Notes: a model not told the origin generated them from the letters alone. A stretch of 64,000 bases of DNA from Physella acuta (GCF_028476545.1 NW_026732279.1:124001-188000), one strand, 5' to 3'. Numbered from the stretch's first letter, positions 1 through 13,470 are shown. Made by a program: numbers and translations.

Positions 1-1560
1 GACACCACCCCCACCCCCCACCACACACCACCCCCACCCCCACACACCATCCCCACCCCCCACCCCCACCCCCCACACACACCACCCCCTCCACACACCC
101 CCGCCCCCGAAAATTTCAAGTACCCCCCACCCCTCTCCGGGGAGGAAAAAGTCTGAAAGAAACACTGAAACCAACCCACCCCCCACACACCACCCCCACA
201 CACCCCCCCACACACACCACCCCCCACACACACCACCCCCCCCCACCCCTCCACCACCCCCCCCCCAAAAAAAAACATGTCTACCGTCCCATTGCAAGAA
301 AACCACTTTTTAGATTAGACACATTAATTTTATTATAGAGTATCGATGAGGAAATTTCTTTTGAGTTGGGGAGGGGGAGGGGCTCAGACGTTCTTACGCG
401 GGGGGTGGGGCTTCGCCCCTACCCGAAGAATTGTATGCAAGAAACTCTTCACGCAAACCACTTAGATTAGACCAAATTGCCTTTGTATTGAATGTTTACA
501 CGATAATCAATGACGTCATATAACTGTGTGCACTCTCTGGGTTTGAGATTATTTTCTACTCTGTGCGCTAAATGTGTCGACGTCATACTTCGTTTTTCGA
601 ATTACTATGCATGTTTTTATTTTGCTTGTGTTTTCTCTACAGCGTTCTTGTCAGATAGATAGATAGATAGATAGACAGACAGCGAAACTATTAGTATTAA
701 CGAGAAAAATGGCCCGTTGAGGAAGGATACACCGGGCGCTAGGTTGATAGTGCTGTCTCTTTTCTCTAAACTAAAACCAACCCACCCCCCACACCCCCCA
801 CACACACCACCCCCCACCCCCACCCCACCCACCACCCCCCCCACCCCCAAAAAAAACATGTCTACCGTCCCATTCAACGAAATATAATTATATACTTTTT
901 CCAGTGTCCGCCCCCTCCCAGAAAATTCTACCCCCGCCCCAGAAAATTTCAAGTACCCCCCACCCCTCTCTGGGGAGGAAAAAGTCTGAAAGAAACACTG
1001 AAACCAACCCACCCCCCCACACACCACCCCCCACCCCCCTCCCCACCCCCACACACCACCCCCCCCCCCCCCCACACCCCCCCCCCACCCCCCACCCCCC
1101 CCCCCCCCAAAAAAAAACATGTCTACCGTCCCATTGCAAGAAAACCACTTTTTAGATTAGACACATTAATTAGGCGGTAATTTTATTATAGAGTATCGAT
1201 GAGGAAATTTCTTTTGAGTTGGGGAGGGGGGGGGGGGGGGCTCAGACGTTCTTACGCGGGGGGTGGGGCTTCGCCCCTACCCGAAGAATTGTATGCAAGA
1301 AACTCTTCACGCAAACCATTTAGATTAGACAACATTTCCTTTTTTTCAATGTTTACGCGAGAATCAATGACGTCATTACATTACTGTGTGCACTCTCTGG
1401 TTTGAGATTATGTTCTACTCTACGCTAAATGTGTCGACGTCATATTTCGTTTTTCGAATTACTGTGCATGTTTTTAAATTGCTTGTGTTTTCTCTAGAGC
1501 GTTCTTGTCAGACAGAGCGTTCTTGTCAGATACACAGACAGCGAAACTATTAGTATTAAT
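1..1560. repeat. Direct duplication of about 830 bp in CACCC-rich low-complexity DNA
   Basis: The stretch from about 109 to 702 recurs at about 942 to 1559, an offset near 833 bp. Both copies share a CCCC/ACACC-rich block, the string aacatgtctaccgtccc, a gggtggggcttcgcccc hairpin and the tail gcgaaactattagtattaa. A third, partial copy of the CACCC block lies at about 770-880. The C-rich tracts give long Gly- or Pro-rich reading frames that are composition artefacts. No gene is seen here. Confidence 0.85.
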
Positions 1561-1736
1561 AGTTATATTAGAGAATGTGGGAAAGGCTCTCTCATGAAAG
1601 CGTGTTGTTCGACAGTGATTCTAATTTCATCGCGGGTGGGGGGTGGGGGGGGATAAGGGCAAATGCACGGGTATTCGTGAGAACATTTTTATTATCGGCC
1701 GTTTGTTTCATATAGCCATTTGATTAAGCGTTTGCA

Positions 1737-2045
1737 TTTGTGTTTTTGTTTGAGTTTGCGTTTGTTTGCGTTTGTGCTTTCTTTTGTGTTCGTATTTGTG
1801 TTTGCGTTTGGGTTTGTGTTTGCATGTTGCGTTTGTATTTGTGTTTGAGCTTGCGTTTGCTTTTTGGGGTTGGGTTTGGGGTTGTGTTTGCCTTTTGCGT
1901 CGTGTATGCGTTTTCTTTGAGTTTGCAATTGTTAGCGCTTGTTTTGTTTTGTTTTTGTGTTTGCCTTTATGTTTGCGTGTTATGTTTGCGTTGTGTTTGT
2001 GATTGCGTTTGCTTTTGAGTTTTCTTTTGTGTTTGTGTTTAGTTT
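1737..2045. repeat. Degenerate TTTGYG/TGTTTG hexanucleotide-like array
   Basis: About 300 bp of imperfect tttgcgtttgtgttt repeats with strong strand asymmetry (G and T on the plus strand). The open frames across it, Lys/Thr/Asn-rich on the minus strand, follow from the repeat and are not supported as genes. Confidence 0.85.
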
Positions 2046-2540
2046 TGTTCTGTTCCCAAGTTGGTATATTTAAAAAAAGATTCACCGTGGCAAAGCACGG
2101 GTATACAGCTAGTATATATTCACGCCTGTATATATATATATATATTTATATATTAAAAAGAGAGAAGCTACACCGAGGTTGTTTATCCAAGTTTAATTAT
2201 AGCCTTCATAAGGATCATATTTTCTGACAATATGACATCTGATATCATAAAACATAGCCAAGGGACGATCTGTATTTCAAGAGGAGATTAAATCCGCTTT
2301 GTGTTTACGTCATCACATACATACAATATACCGGAACTCTGGGGTAACGAGGGCTTTTGTCCTTCTCTCAGGGGCTTGGGGCTTTTACATGGGGCTTTTG
2401 GTAAATTTATAGGAGGGCTTTTGTAATCCGTATGACGGACATGTGAAGGCTTTGTCGTCTATAGGCTTTGGTTGACTGTTCCAACACCAGGCGGTCATCT
2501 GGACATCTGACCAACGAGTACTGTCTATACACGGGTCACA

Positions 2541-2842
2541 TGCACCCCCTCACCTCACCCCACCCCTCACCCCATCCTCATATCACCCCACCCTCTCACC
2601 TCACCTCACCCCCTCACCTCACCCCACCTCCTCATATCACCCCACCCCCTCACCTCACCCCCTCAATTCACCCCACCCCACCCCTCACCTCACCTCTCAC
2701 CACCCCCTCACATCACCCCACCCCTCACCTCACCCTACCCCCTCACCTCACCCCACCCCCTTACCTCACCCCACCCCCTCACCTCACCCCACCCCACCCC
2801 CTCGCCTCACCCCACCCCTCACCTCACCCCACCCACCCTATG
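2541..2842. repeat. C-rich minisatellite (CACCCC/CTCACCT units)
   Basis: Roughly 300 bp of ctcacctcaccccacccc-type units of variable length. The His/Pro/Thr-rich frame through it is a repeat artefact. Confidence 0.85.
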
Positions 2843-3084
2843 TTTACCCAGACAGTATCGATCCATCTTATAAGCCAGAGGTATGCTTCTTGAAGATTCT
2901 ATTAAAAACGTTTTGATGCCGTGCTATGTTTCAGTCCTGGGTTCTGTTGATTGGTCAAACAATACACATGGGGAACGCTGGGGCGATGAGGTGCACTGTT
3001 ATCTAACAGAGATGGTACTGTTGGTGGACCTACAGACCCGAGCTGACCACAGTGGACAGGGGCCTAAACGCTATTCGATGACAT

Positions 3085-3220
3085 ACATAACTAGATGACT
3101 TACAAACAATAAATGACCTACATACATTATATGACTAACACACAATAAATCACCTACATACAATAAATGACCTACATACAATAAATGACCTACATACACA
3201 AGATGACCTACATCCACTAG
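3085..3220. repeat. Short tandem array of tgacctacatacaataaa-like units
   Basis: About seven imperfect units of 18 to 20 bp built on tgacctacatacaataaa. They degrade toward the right edge. Confidence 0.7.
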
Positions 3221-4620
3221 ATAACACTAGGTCCTATAGACCTAGCTGACCACTAGTTAACGACCTAGTTGGTTCTATAATGGCCAGCAACTGTCACTAC
3301 TGGTCAAGTCACGTGGGAACACGTGACCGTGTAGTTAGTCACTCACTCCCCGTGTCCGATTGAAATCCTTGTCACGTGACCATAGACGTATTACGTCACA
3401 TCCGAGAGGATTAGAGAGGATTATCCTGTCTTCAAATAACAAAATTAATCCAGCTTACGATTGATTAGTACGTGTTAGCTAACCACGTGTAGGGATTTAT
3501 CCTCATTTCTCGACAGGTAGATATTGATATTTTTTTTTAATAATCTGGTAGTAAAATTTAGTAACGATCTAACAATAAAATATTTAAAGTAACTAAAACG
3601 TTGATTAAGGAATTAAACTTTTTAAAATAGAACTAGATCTAGCTTACATTTGTAACTATTCCAATAGTTAAATAACTCCTAACTAAAATGATTTGCTTGA
3701 AATTCAAGTTGTAAGACAAATATTTTTAATAAAGAATTATTTAATTAATAGCTGTCGGAATTTTAAAAATACAACTAATCAGGAGTCAACAACCCTGTAT
3801 GTGAACCGCTATCACCAGTGTTATCTCCCCTTCTCTTCTCCAATATAGGATCCTTTAAATTAAGTTTAATTAATTGAATATCTAATTGGATTGTAAATGA
3901 TACTAGATGACCTAAATATCTAATTGGATTGTAAATGAGACTATCGTTGATCACATGAGATGCCATTTTCTTGGAAGTTTGTTAAACGTCGATGCAACAG
4001 AAATCAGCGGAACGTGAGCTACAAGGTTTGACAACATGACCCAAGAGAATGTATAACGACAGCCTATCATGACCCATGTTTGTTTTCTTTTTTAGCTTGC
4101 ACATTACACCAGTCGCTGTCACACCGTATTTAGATAACACATTACATCAGTCGCTGTTGCAGTTGAGTGAAAAAGTTATAGCAGACGGTATTGGTGTTGC
4201 AAACGGGAGACCGTTTTCGGACATGAGTTCTTAGATTTGTAATCAGCGCATATTTGCTTCTTCTATACAAAGTATTTAAAAAATCGAGACTTTAAAAACA
4301 GAAAATAAAGACACAAATTATTTTTACTGCGATATTCAGAATACCTTCACTGTCAAATCATTTGCGTTCTATTGTCTACATGTACCGCCCCACCCTAGCT
4401 AGCCCCCCCCTGACCCTAGGGGTACTAGTGGCTCAAAAAGAACAGTGTGTGTGTGTGGGGGGGGGGGGTGAGATGGATAGTGGTTTAAAAAGACGTGTGT
4501 CAAAGTGAAAGAGACTTCAATGTTTGAAGATGTGACTGGGTATGTATAACCCCATTGATGCTAAAAAAAACTTCATACAGCCGAGTTAGAAGATCACAAG
4601 TGCTGTTAGCTTGGTGCCAA
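3220..4620. other. Intergenic stretch without recognised features
   Basis: AT-rich DNA with cctagnt-type short motifs and a (GT)n(G)n run near 4448-4468. No exon with family similarity, no tRNA and no terminal repeats were found. Confidence 0.5.
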
Positions 4621-4669
4621 TCACAGCAGATAGCCTGGTTCCTGTTCTGGCACCTGTAGTGTTAAGTGT

Positions 4670-6088
4670 ATGATGTAATGTGTTAGTGCCTCATATGTGA
4701 CACACCTCTCATAACTGACACACCTCCCATAATTTGTACACCTCTCATACGTGACACACCTGCCATACGTGACACACCTCTCATAACTGACACACCTCTC
4801 ATACATTACACACCTCTCATACCAGACACACCTCTCATACCAGACACACCTCCCATAATTTGTACACCTCTCATACAATACACACCTCTCATACCAGACA
4901 CACCTCTCATACCAGACACACCAGCCATAATTTGTACACCTCTCATACATTACACACCTCTCATACATTACACACCTCTCATACATTACACACCTCTCAT
5001 ACCAGACACACCTCCCATACTTTGTACACCTCTCATACATTACACACCTCTCATACCAGACACACCTCCCATACTTTGTACACCTCTCATACATTACACA
5101 CCTCTCATACCAGACACACCTCCCATACTTTGTACACCTTTCGTTCGTGACACATCTCATACCAGACACACCTCCCATACTTTGTACACCTCTCATACAT
5201 TACACACCTCTCATACCAGACACACCTCCCATACTTTGTACACCTCTCATACATTACACACCTCTCATACCAGACACACCTCTCATACATTACACACCTC
5301 GCATACCTGACACACCTCCCATACCTGACACACCTCTTATACCTGACACACCTCTCATACATTACACACCTCCCATAACTGACACACCTCTCATACATTA
5401 CACACCTCCCATACCTGACACACCTCTCATACATTACACACCTCCCATAACTGACACACCTCTCATACATTACACACCTCCCATACCTGACACACCTCTC
5501 ATACATTACACACCTCTCATACGTGGCACACCTCCTATACGTGACACCTCTCATAACTGACACACCTCTCATACCAGACACACCTCCCATACTTTGTACA
5601 CCTCTCATACATTACACACCTCTCATACCAGACACACCTCCCATACTTTGTACACCTCTCATACATTACACACCTCTCATACCAGACACACCTCTCATAC
5701 GTGACACACCTCTCATACCAGACACACCTCCCATACCAGACACACCTCCCATACCTGACACACCTCTCATACATTACACACCTCCCATACCTGACACACC
5801 TCTCATACATTACACACCTCTCATACCTGACACACCTCCCATACCTGACACACCTCCCATACCTGACACACCTCTCATACATTTCACACCTCCCATACCT
5901 GACACACCTCTCATACATTACACACCTCCCATACCTGACACACCTCTCATACATTACACACCTCTCATACCAGACACACCTCTCATACCAGACACAACTC
6001 TCATACCAGACACACCTCTCATACGTGACACACCTCTCATATAAGCCACACCTCCCATACTTTGTACACCTCTCAAAGCTGGTACACC
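4670..6088. repeat. 18-bp minisatellite, about 78 units
   Basis: Units follow the pattern cctcycatacnngacaca. The main variants contain catacattaca, cataccagaca, catacctgaca or catactttgta, and the variants are interspersed. The 18-bp period is a multiple of three, so several frames stay open on both strands. These encode YERCVMYERCV-like or THLSYLTHLPYL-like strings and are not genes. Confidence 0.95.
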
Positions 6089-6136
6089 CCTAGATGACGT
6101 CTAACACACAGTAAGCGTACCAACAACTGTCTACAT

Positions 6137-6407
6137 CAGAGGCGTAGCGACCCTTCCCGGCGCCCGGGGACAAACTTTTCGATTTGCACCCCCCCTCGAG
6201 ATTTCGATTTGCAACCCCCCCCCCCCCCTCAAACTTCCGATTTGCACCCCCCTCGAGATTTTGATTTGCAGCCCCCCCCCCCCCCCCTCAAACTTTCAAT
6301 TTGCACCCCCCTCAACCTTTCAATTTATTTTTCCAACCCATTTTGGCGCCCCCTAAGCTCGGCGCCCGGGGACGTATGTCGTCCCCCCCCCCCCCGCTAC
6401 GCTACTG
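6137..6407. mobile_element. hAT-type MITE with 8-bp target duplication
   Basis: The element begins cagaggcgtagcg and ends cgctacgctactg, which are imperfect terminal inverted repeats with the CAGNGGCGTAGC ends common in hAT MITEs. It is flanked on both sides by the same 8 bp, gtctacat (6129-6136 and 6408-6415). The interior holds long C runs and ggcgcccgggga copies. It has no coding capacity and is non-autonomous. Confidence 0.9.
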
Positions 6408-7126
6408 GTCTACATTTAAAGATGAGTTCAGTTGATCAACTGAAATTTTGTTTTAAAAATGTACGTCGTCATTATTCAGCCTTAAAGTCATATGTACCAA
6501 TTGTCTAGAACCTTCCAGCTAATGTACAAGTTCCAGCTATTGATGTTAAGTGTACACATGTACACATCAGAGAACAGAACTAGTGTGTACTGAGTACACA
6601 TCAGAGATGTGATCCTTATATATCAAATACAAGTACATCTATATTTCAAGAACTGTAACCGCACTTAAACATCGCAGAGTAGAAACACAAGAGCTCATGT
6701 GTTACGTCCCTTTGCATACATTTAATACCATAAAATTTCTTTTCCGTCTTAACGGATTTTGTTTCCCACGTTTTCTTTAACTTGCTTTCTCTGTTTGTGT
6801 GTTTGTCTTTCCAATCAAATCTTGCGATCGAAATTTCTGGCACTTCCCAGTTAGCTAGCGCGCTGAAATTTTCAGGGAAGCTTTCTTTTGGATGACCATT
6901 GAATATTCAATTGTTATTATTACTAAATTGATCAATGGAAACATTTTATTGAGCATTTTAGACCGCTATATAATCTATATATATAATTCTCCTCTGCTAG
7001 CCATTAGAAAAAAAACCAGCGACGCGTACCTCGCGCGCAGTGAAGCGAACGATCACATGTCGCCACAGGCTTAGGGGCAGAGAATTTAGCTTGAACCGAG
7101 TTTAAACTTACAGGAGGTAGACCAGT

Positions 7127-7205
7127 TTGGGGGAGACGATATGGTCGAGTGGTTGGGCACACGATTGCTATCCCACTCGACACGGGTTCAAATCTAGTGT
7201 TCTAG
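7127..7205 (+). repeat. tRNA-like SINE head fragment
   Basis: The stretch has an A-box-like ggtcgagtggttgggc and a B-box-like gggttcaaatc at tRNA spacing. The acceptor stem does not pair, so it is read as the 5' part of a SINE and not as a tRNA gene. It runs directly into the 15-bp array that follows. Confidence 0.45.
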
Positions 7206-7216
7206 TCAGTAACGTT

Positions 7217-7336
7217 TTTTACGAGTTGTCTTTTTACGAGTTGTCTTTTTACGAGTTGTCTTTTTACGAGTTGTCTTTTTACGAGTTGTCTTTTTACGAG
7301 TTGTCTTTTTACGAGTTGTCTTTTTACGAGTTGTCT
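7217..7336. repeat. 15-bp array, 8 units
   Basis: Eight near-identical units of tttttacgagttgtc. They follow directly after the tRNA-like fragment and may be an expanded SINE tail. Confidence 0.9.
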
Positions 7337-7418
7337 TCGTTTACCCAAAAAAAGTGAAAAGATAAAATCGATAGCAAGATTTTAATGCAAACAAACAGAC
7401 AAAGACTAAAAAGTAGAA

Positions 7419-7791
7419 AATAATAATCATTAAAAAAGTTTTAAAAAACCCACGTTTTCTGATTGAACTAAAAAGTAGAAAATAAATGCTATAGGCCCTA
7501 CATCACAATAATGCAAGCGATCACTCTACTATAAGCGAGCAAAAACGTGGGGCGCCGTGATTTTCTTACAGTTTCTAATACTGTTGACTCTCTACAAGCT
7601 CCCTAATAAAAGTCAATAGTATTATCTAATCAATAGTAATATAACTTTTACTTCGGCGCCCCACGTTTTTCATCGCTTATAGTAGAGTGATCGCTTGCAT
7701 TATTGTGATGTAGGGCCTATAGCATTTATTTTCTACTTTTTAGTTCAATCAGAAAACGTGGGTTTTTTAAAACTTTTTTAATGATTATTAT
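7419..7791. mobile_element. Foldback MITE with ~137-bp inverted arms
   Basis: The arms at about 7419-7556 and 7654-7791 are nearly perfect inverted copies. Shared pieces include aacccacgttttctgattga and gtagagtgatcgcttgcatt (read on opposite strands). The spacer is about 100 bp. The outermost bases are ATT/AAT-rich, so the target duplication (TA or TTA) is ambiguous. No transposase frame is present. A transcript would fold into a very long hairpin. Confidence 0.9.
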
Positions 7792-8616
7792 TAGTTATGT
7801 TGATGCATGGAAGGCGAGGCGATTCGGTGCCGTGAGGAGTGGTAGGTTCGGAACCCGTCTGGTCTGTCTGTTCTGTCTTAAGTTGGACTATATTCTGTAC
7901 CTTTATCTACCCTTGGCGTTGAAATAACACTTTCTGTTTACATTGCTATTTCAGTCACAACGCCTGCTTCCACCCCTCACCAGTCCCCAGTTTAATACTT
8001 TATATCAACTAAGGGCCATAACTGATTAAAAGATTTGTGACAGACGTTTTTTAAATTATAGAACTTTTCTATATGAGTGAATCATAGAATGTAGCTCTGT
8101 ATTTACATCCCACTCTTTTTCTACCGTTCAATGGGACAACTCCCATTATTTTACCATAACACAAACAGAAAAAATGTTTTTCTACGCTTGTTCACCCTTA
8201 CCTCTCCCACCCCCTAGGGGATAAAACTATCTAAAGGAAACACAGAAGCAGACGGAATGGTGACGTCAAATCTCACCTACATCTCGTTTGTCTCAGCTGC
8301 TGACGACGTTAATTAAACCACTTAATTAATCCAGCCGTAATGTACTTGTGAATTATTAATGTGAGATGCAAAGAAGGTAGGATCTGTTGTCTTACGTCCC
8401 CTGACATGTAAGTTGTCTTCCCTTGTCTGGGTGATACTGCCCCCCCCCCCTCCCCCTCATGTGTTGCTCTGTTGATATCAACACTAAAAAACACACGTAC
8501 ACATTACACACTAAACTACACACGTCGAATGCACCGTACACTCGACAACACATCTGAACACACAACACAATTAGATAAGACGCATTAACAAACCATACTG
8601 ACTCTTCCCCCCCACC

Positions 8617-8805
8617 CCACAACAACCACCACAACAACCACAACCACCACCACCCCAACGACCACAGCCACCACAACCACCACCACCATAACCACCACAA
8701 CCACCACCACCATCACTACCACCACCATCACCACTACCACCAAATCACCACAACCACCCCCACAACCACCACAACAACAAACACCACCCCCACAACCATA
8801 ATGAA
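8617..8805. repeat. Triplet-like ACC/CAA array
   Basis: About 190 bp of accaccacaaccacc-type sequence. The Trp/Leu/Gly-rich minus-strand frame over it is an artefact. Confidence 0.85.
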
Positions 8806-9281
8806 CTCAGTGCGTCGTGGTGTAAAAGAGGTCTATACGGCATACGACGGGTACACGTATAGACCACCTCTCTCACAGTACACAAAACAAACTTGACAGA
8901 CAGCGGTGGGCTGTTAAGATCAGATCGACTTAAAATCTACATGCACTCTAGCTTGTTGATGTGTATATAACCAACCAACCATTAAGACATAACTCGATCA
9001 GCTGCCCCCCCCCCCCACCTGGTGAGACCGACCACGACAGCGTCGTGCTGCTACTACAGAATGTCCGGTTTGTCGTGGACATCCCACCTGTCTGGTACCG
9101 TCGTGTTTACCTGGTTCTAGGTTGTTTACCTGCCCGTGTCAACTCACGCGACAGATATCCTAAGGTGCAGACATCAATTCAACACGTTTGACTTCTGCTG
9201 AGGAATCAAAACCACGGACGACAACGCGTCAATGGTCCAGCAGAACCAATAAACTGGAACCAGCATTCGATTTGGGAGTTG

Positions 9282-10674
9282 AGGAGCTGGAAGGATGGTA
9301 GATGCCGGTAGAGTTAGGAGCTGGAAGGATGGTAGAAGCCAGTAGAGCTGGAAGGATGGTAGAAGCCAGTAGAGTTAATAGCTGGAAGGATGGTAGAGGC
9401 CAGTAGAGTTAGGAGCTGGAAGGATGGTAGAGGCCAGTAGAGTTAGGAGCTGGAAGGATGGTAGTGGCCAGTAGAGTTAATAGCTGGAAGGATGGTAGAG
9501 GCCAGTAGAGTTAGGAGCTGGAAGGATGGTAGAGGCCAGTAGAGTTAATAGCTGGAAGGATGGTAGAGGCCAGTAGAGTTAGGAGCTGGAAGGATGGTAG
9601 AAGCCAGTAGAGTTAGGAGCTGGAAGGATGGTAGAGGCCAGTAGAGTTAGGAGCTGGAAGGATGGTAGTGGCCAGTAGAGTTAATAGCTGGAAGGATGGT
9701 AGAAGCCAGTAGAGTTAATAGCTGGAAGGATGGTAGAGGCCAGTAGAGTTAGGAGCTGGAAGGATGGTAGAAGCCAGTAGAGTTAGGAGCTGGAAGGATG
9801 GTAGAGGCCAGTAGAGTTAGGAGCTGGAAGGATGGTAGAAGCCAGTAGAGTTAATAGCTGGAAGGATGGTAGAAGCCAGTAGAGTTAATAGCTGGAAGGA
9901 TGGTAGAGGCCAGTAGAGTTAGGAGCTGGAAGGATGGTAGAAGCCAGTAGAGTTAGGAGCTGGAAGGATGGTAGAGGCCAGTAGAGTTAGGAGCTGGAAG
10001 GATGGTAGTGGCCAGTAGAGTTAATAGCTGGAAGGATGGTAGAGGCCAGTAGAGTTAGGAGCTGGAAGGATGGTAGTGGCCAGTAGAGTTAGGAGCTGGA
10101 AGGATGGTAGAGGCCAGTAGAGTTAGGAGCTGGAAGGATGGTAGTGGCCAGTAGAGTTAGGAGCTGAAAGGATGGTAGAAGCCAGTAGAGTTAGGAGCTG
10201 GAAGGATGGTAGAGGCAAGTAGAGTTAGGAGCTGGAAGGATGGTAGTGGCCAGTAGAGTTAGGAGCTGGAAGGATGGTAGAGGCAAGTAGAGTTAGGAGC
10301 TGGAAGGATGGTAGAGGCCAGTAGAGTTAATAGCTGGAAGGATGGTAGAGGCCAGTAGAGTTAGGAGCTGGAAGGATGGTAGAGGCCAGTAGAGTTAGGA
10401 GCTGGAAGGATGGTAGAGGCAAGTAGAGTTAGGAGCTGGAAGGATGGTAGTGGCCAGTAGAGTTAGGAGCTGGAAGGATGGTAGAGGCCAGTAGAGTTAG
10501 GAGCTGGAAGGATGGTAGAGGCCAGTAGAGTTAGGAGCTGGAAGGATGGTAGAGGCCAGTAGAGTTAGGAGCTGGAAGGATGGTAGTGGCCAGTAGAGTT
10601 AGGAGCTGGAAGGATGGTAGTGGCCAGTAGAGTTAGGAGCTGGAAGGATCTTAGATGCCGGTAGAGTTAGGAGC
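9282..10674. repeat. 34-bp minisatellite, about 41 units
   Basis: The unit contains gagctggaaggatggtag followed by a variable aggcc, aagcc, tggcc or aggca, then agtagagtta. The variants ggagctgg and atagctgg alternate, so several unit types are shuffled along the array. No spacer diversity is present. Confidence 0.97.
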
Positions 10675-10845
10675 TGGATATTTGAAATAGTGCCTTTAGT
10701 AAATAAACTTGTCTAGAATTGAACTTGGAGCTTTTTCAGTTGCAATTTCACTTGGCAGAATCTATCGGGATCCTCACTAAAAGGTAACATCCCCCCATAC
10801 AAATGTACAAACAGCCTTCCAATTTCTTCTCTATGTTCATCATTT

Positions 10846-11040
10846 CCCAAAACTTGAGGTATGTTCCCAAAACTTGAGGCATGTTCCCAAACTTAAAATG
10901 TTCCCAAAACTTGAGGCATGTTCCCAAAACTTGAGGCATGTTCCCAAAACTTGAGGCATGTTCCCAAACTTAAAATGTTCCCAAAACTTGAGGCATGTTC
11001 CCAAAACTTGAGGCATGTTCCCAAAACTTGATTTATCTTC
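10846..11040. repeat. 20-bp array (ttcccaaaacttgaggcatg)
   Basis: About nine units of ttcccaaaacttgaggcatg. Some are shortened to ttcccaaacttaaaatg. The minus-strand frame repeating FGNMPQVLGTCLKFWEH is an artefact. Confidence 0.9.
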
Positions 11041-12690
11041 CCAAAGGCCGGTCAACGGTACGAGAAATTTGAGAACCCCTGGTGGGGATTCCCCTTTCAA
11101 AGTTCATTTCACATTGCACGCTCTATTTGGGGGGGGGGGGGGGCGCTGACAGTGTTGCATCATCAACACCAAATGAATGTAAACAAATCTTTTTTTTCGT
11201 GTGTGTGTGCGCGTGCGTGCATGTTTGTGTGTGTGTTTGTGTTTTTGTTTTTGTTTGTAAGTTCCTAACCGACCTAAAGTGCGCTTGATTGTTTTTAACC
11301 TATTTTAAAAATAACCTCACGGATGACTTGTCTTCTATGTTGTTGACAAAATTAAAATCGCCGAACCACAACCCCCCCTCTCCCCCAGAATCACCCCCCC
11401 CCCCCCCCCTCCCGTCCCCCTAATCCCCACATGCAAATCAGCCAGTGTCTGTCAAGCAGTGATCTGACTTCAACAATAAACTTTCAAACGAACAGCGCAG
11501 TCGGCGCAGTGACATCTGACCTTTGACCCTGCTTATCGCGTCTGTCGGGTCCACGCAGCAGACGACTCAGTTGTTTCATGCACACAGACGGGACGTGTTC
11601 TACATACAATGGGTAGGTCACTTTGTTTATCTGTGTGTGTGTTTGTGTGTAAGTGACCAGCGCATTCGGCACAATACTAATACTAGTTATCAAAGTTATT
11701 GTCTAAAGCGTTGCTGGAATAATTTGTAAAGAAAAGATAGCCAAGGCTAGCAAGATTGTTTAAAGTTTTAGGTCAGTTAACGTAACATAGCCAGGTCTAG
11801 TGTTAGACTGCTTCTGTTTAGTTAGGCATTGTTTAGCTAAGTGAAAGTTGATCTAAAATCTAGTGCTTTGTGTTGAGGCTCATTATAGTAGTTTTTAAAA
11901 GTCAAAATTTTTTCAGTTTGTTTGCACTGGTAAGCCTATACTTATTAAAAAACTCGTTTTTATTTTTATTTTTTAAATCGCACACATCTTCACATGGCAC
12001 CGTGTAAAAAAAAAAACGAACAACAACTAACTTAATCTCCTGCAGATAATTAGTGTTAAAGGTCATGCGTGGTACAGGGGCGATCACTGCGATTTTGTTG
12101 ACATTTTATGGCGGCTAAAATATATCTGCGTCACGTCACACACTAATTATTCACAATCTAAAACATCACATTATCACAAACTACAACTTTATTCACAATC
12201 TAAGTCAGGGCTCCAGAACTAGAGGGAAGGTCAGGGCTCCAGAACTAGAGGGAAGGTCAGGGCGCCAGAACTAGACCATAAACTATCAACAGTGTAATGA
12301 TGGGAACCATCAAGGGGGTAGCAGGCCGTTATTAGGGTGCACAAAATCCGAATTTTTTTTTTTTTTTTTGCACCTTGATAAGCTAGTAGTTTTGTAAAAA
12401 AATAAACAAAATGAAATACAGCATAAGAATGAGTTTTAGAACACGGGAAACTCACATATTATCAGGTTTCTGTGTTTCGTATACATTTGACCGACTTGCC
12501 AGATATGAAAGTTATCTTCACAATTTTCGGCGGACGTACGTAAAAGAGAAAAAAATAAAATAAATGACATTAATACGTTTTATTTATAAGTTCAGGTTAG
12601 AAGTGAGTTGGCCTAGTTCTGTGTGGATTTTTGTCTCATAATAGACATACGTTGCATTGAAACAGGTTAATTTACTAAATTAGGAAGTAG

Positions 12691-12787
<97 letters not shown>

Positions 12788-13390
12788 CGGGGGGGGGGGG
12801 CTGAGTTCGAAAAAAATGTGCGGGGGCGGGGGGCTTTTTTACATTCGCGCCACTATTATTTTGATGGCATTAATTAATGAGTTCACTGTCTTAAGCAGGT
12901 ATCTGACAAAGTGTTAATACTTTGAACATGTACAACAAATAGTTAAAGCAAAATAAACAGGTCAATACTTATTATTCTAGCTGAGATGGAGGATTACTGC
13001 ACCACTAACTACACACAAAAACTAATGAGTTTGAGTTAAAAATAACTATTGCCATACCTGGTTCGATCTTGCTCCATCAACACCTGTCAGAAACACGCAC
13101 AGCATCGTATCTACTGTTGTTTATATCTGTACCTGTTGCATCATATTCAGGGAGGGAGGGGGATTTGTAGTTTCTTTAGTTGCATCATTTTCATGTATAA
13201 ATATTTTCACCTCTATCTAGTTTCGTCAGAATGTCTGAAGTGATGTAAGCATAATTTAGAGTTGCGCTACTTTAAGGATGTAATATTTAGCTCCCCTGGG
13301 GCAATTTAATGACTAAGTGGCAAGGACGGGGGACTTAGGGTGGGGGTGGGGGTGAAAAAGGGATAGTGTCCAGATAAGTCCCGCCAAAAA
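11041..13390. other. Gene-free stretch with homopolymers and a long TA tract
   Basis: It contains a G run near 11131-11150, C runs near 11391-11409, a twofold cagggctccagaactagagg repeat near 12206-12270 and a (TA)n tract at about 12696-12786 followed by G runs. No supported exon or RNA gene was seen. Confidence 0.5.
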
Positions 13391-13394
13391 ATTA

Positions 13395-13470
13395 ACCCAA
13401 GCTAAAAAGTTAACCCCCACCAAAAGTTAACCCCCACCAAAAGTTAACCCCCACCAAATTAAACCCCCGA
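13395..13470. repeat. Short array of aaaagttaacccccacc
   Basis: About four units of a 16- to 17-bp motif. Confidence 0.75.

Noticed and set aside
617-1155. Gly-rich and Pro-rich frames near the left end
   Set aside because: They arise from CACCC low-complexity DNA in a duplicated block.
4621-6093. Cys/Tyr/Arg- or Thr/His/Leu-rich open frames
   Set aside because: Products of the 18-bp array in several frames on both strands.
7127-7205. A true tRNA gene
   Set aside because: Box A- and B-like motifs are present but the acceptor and anticodon stems do not pair, so a SINE head is more likely.
9282-10674. Possible CRISPR-like repeat array
   Set aside because: The 34-bp units abut directly with no unique spacers, and the window is animal DNA.
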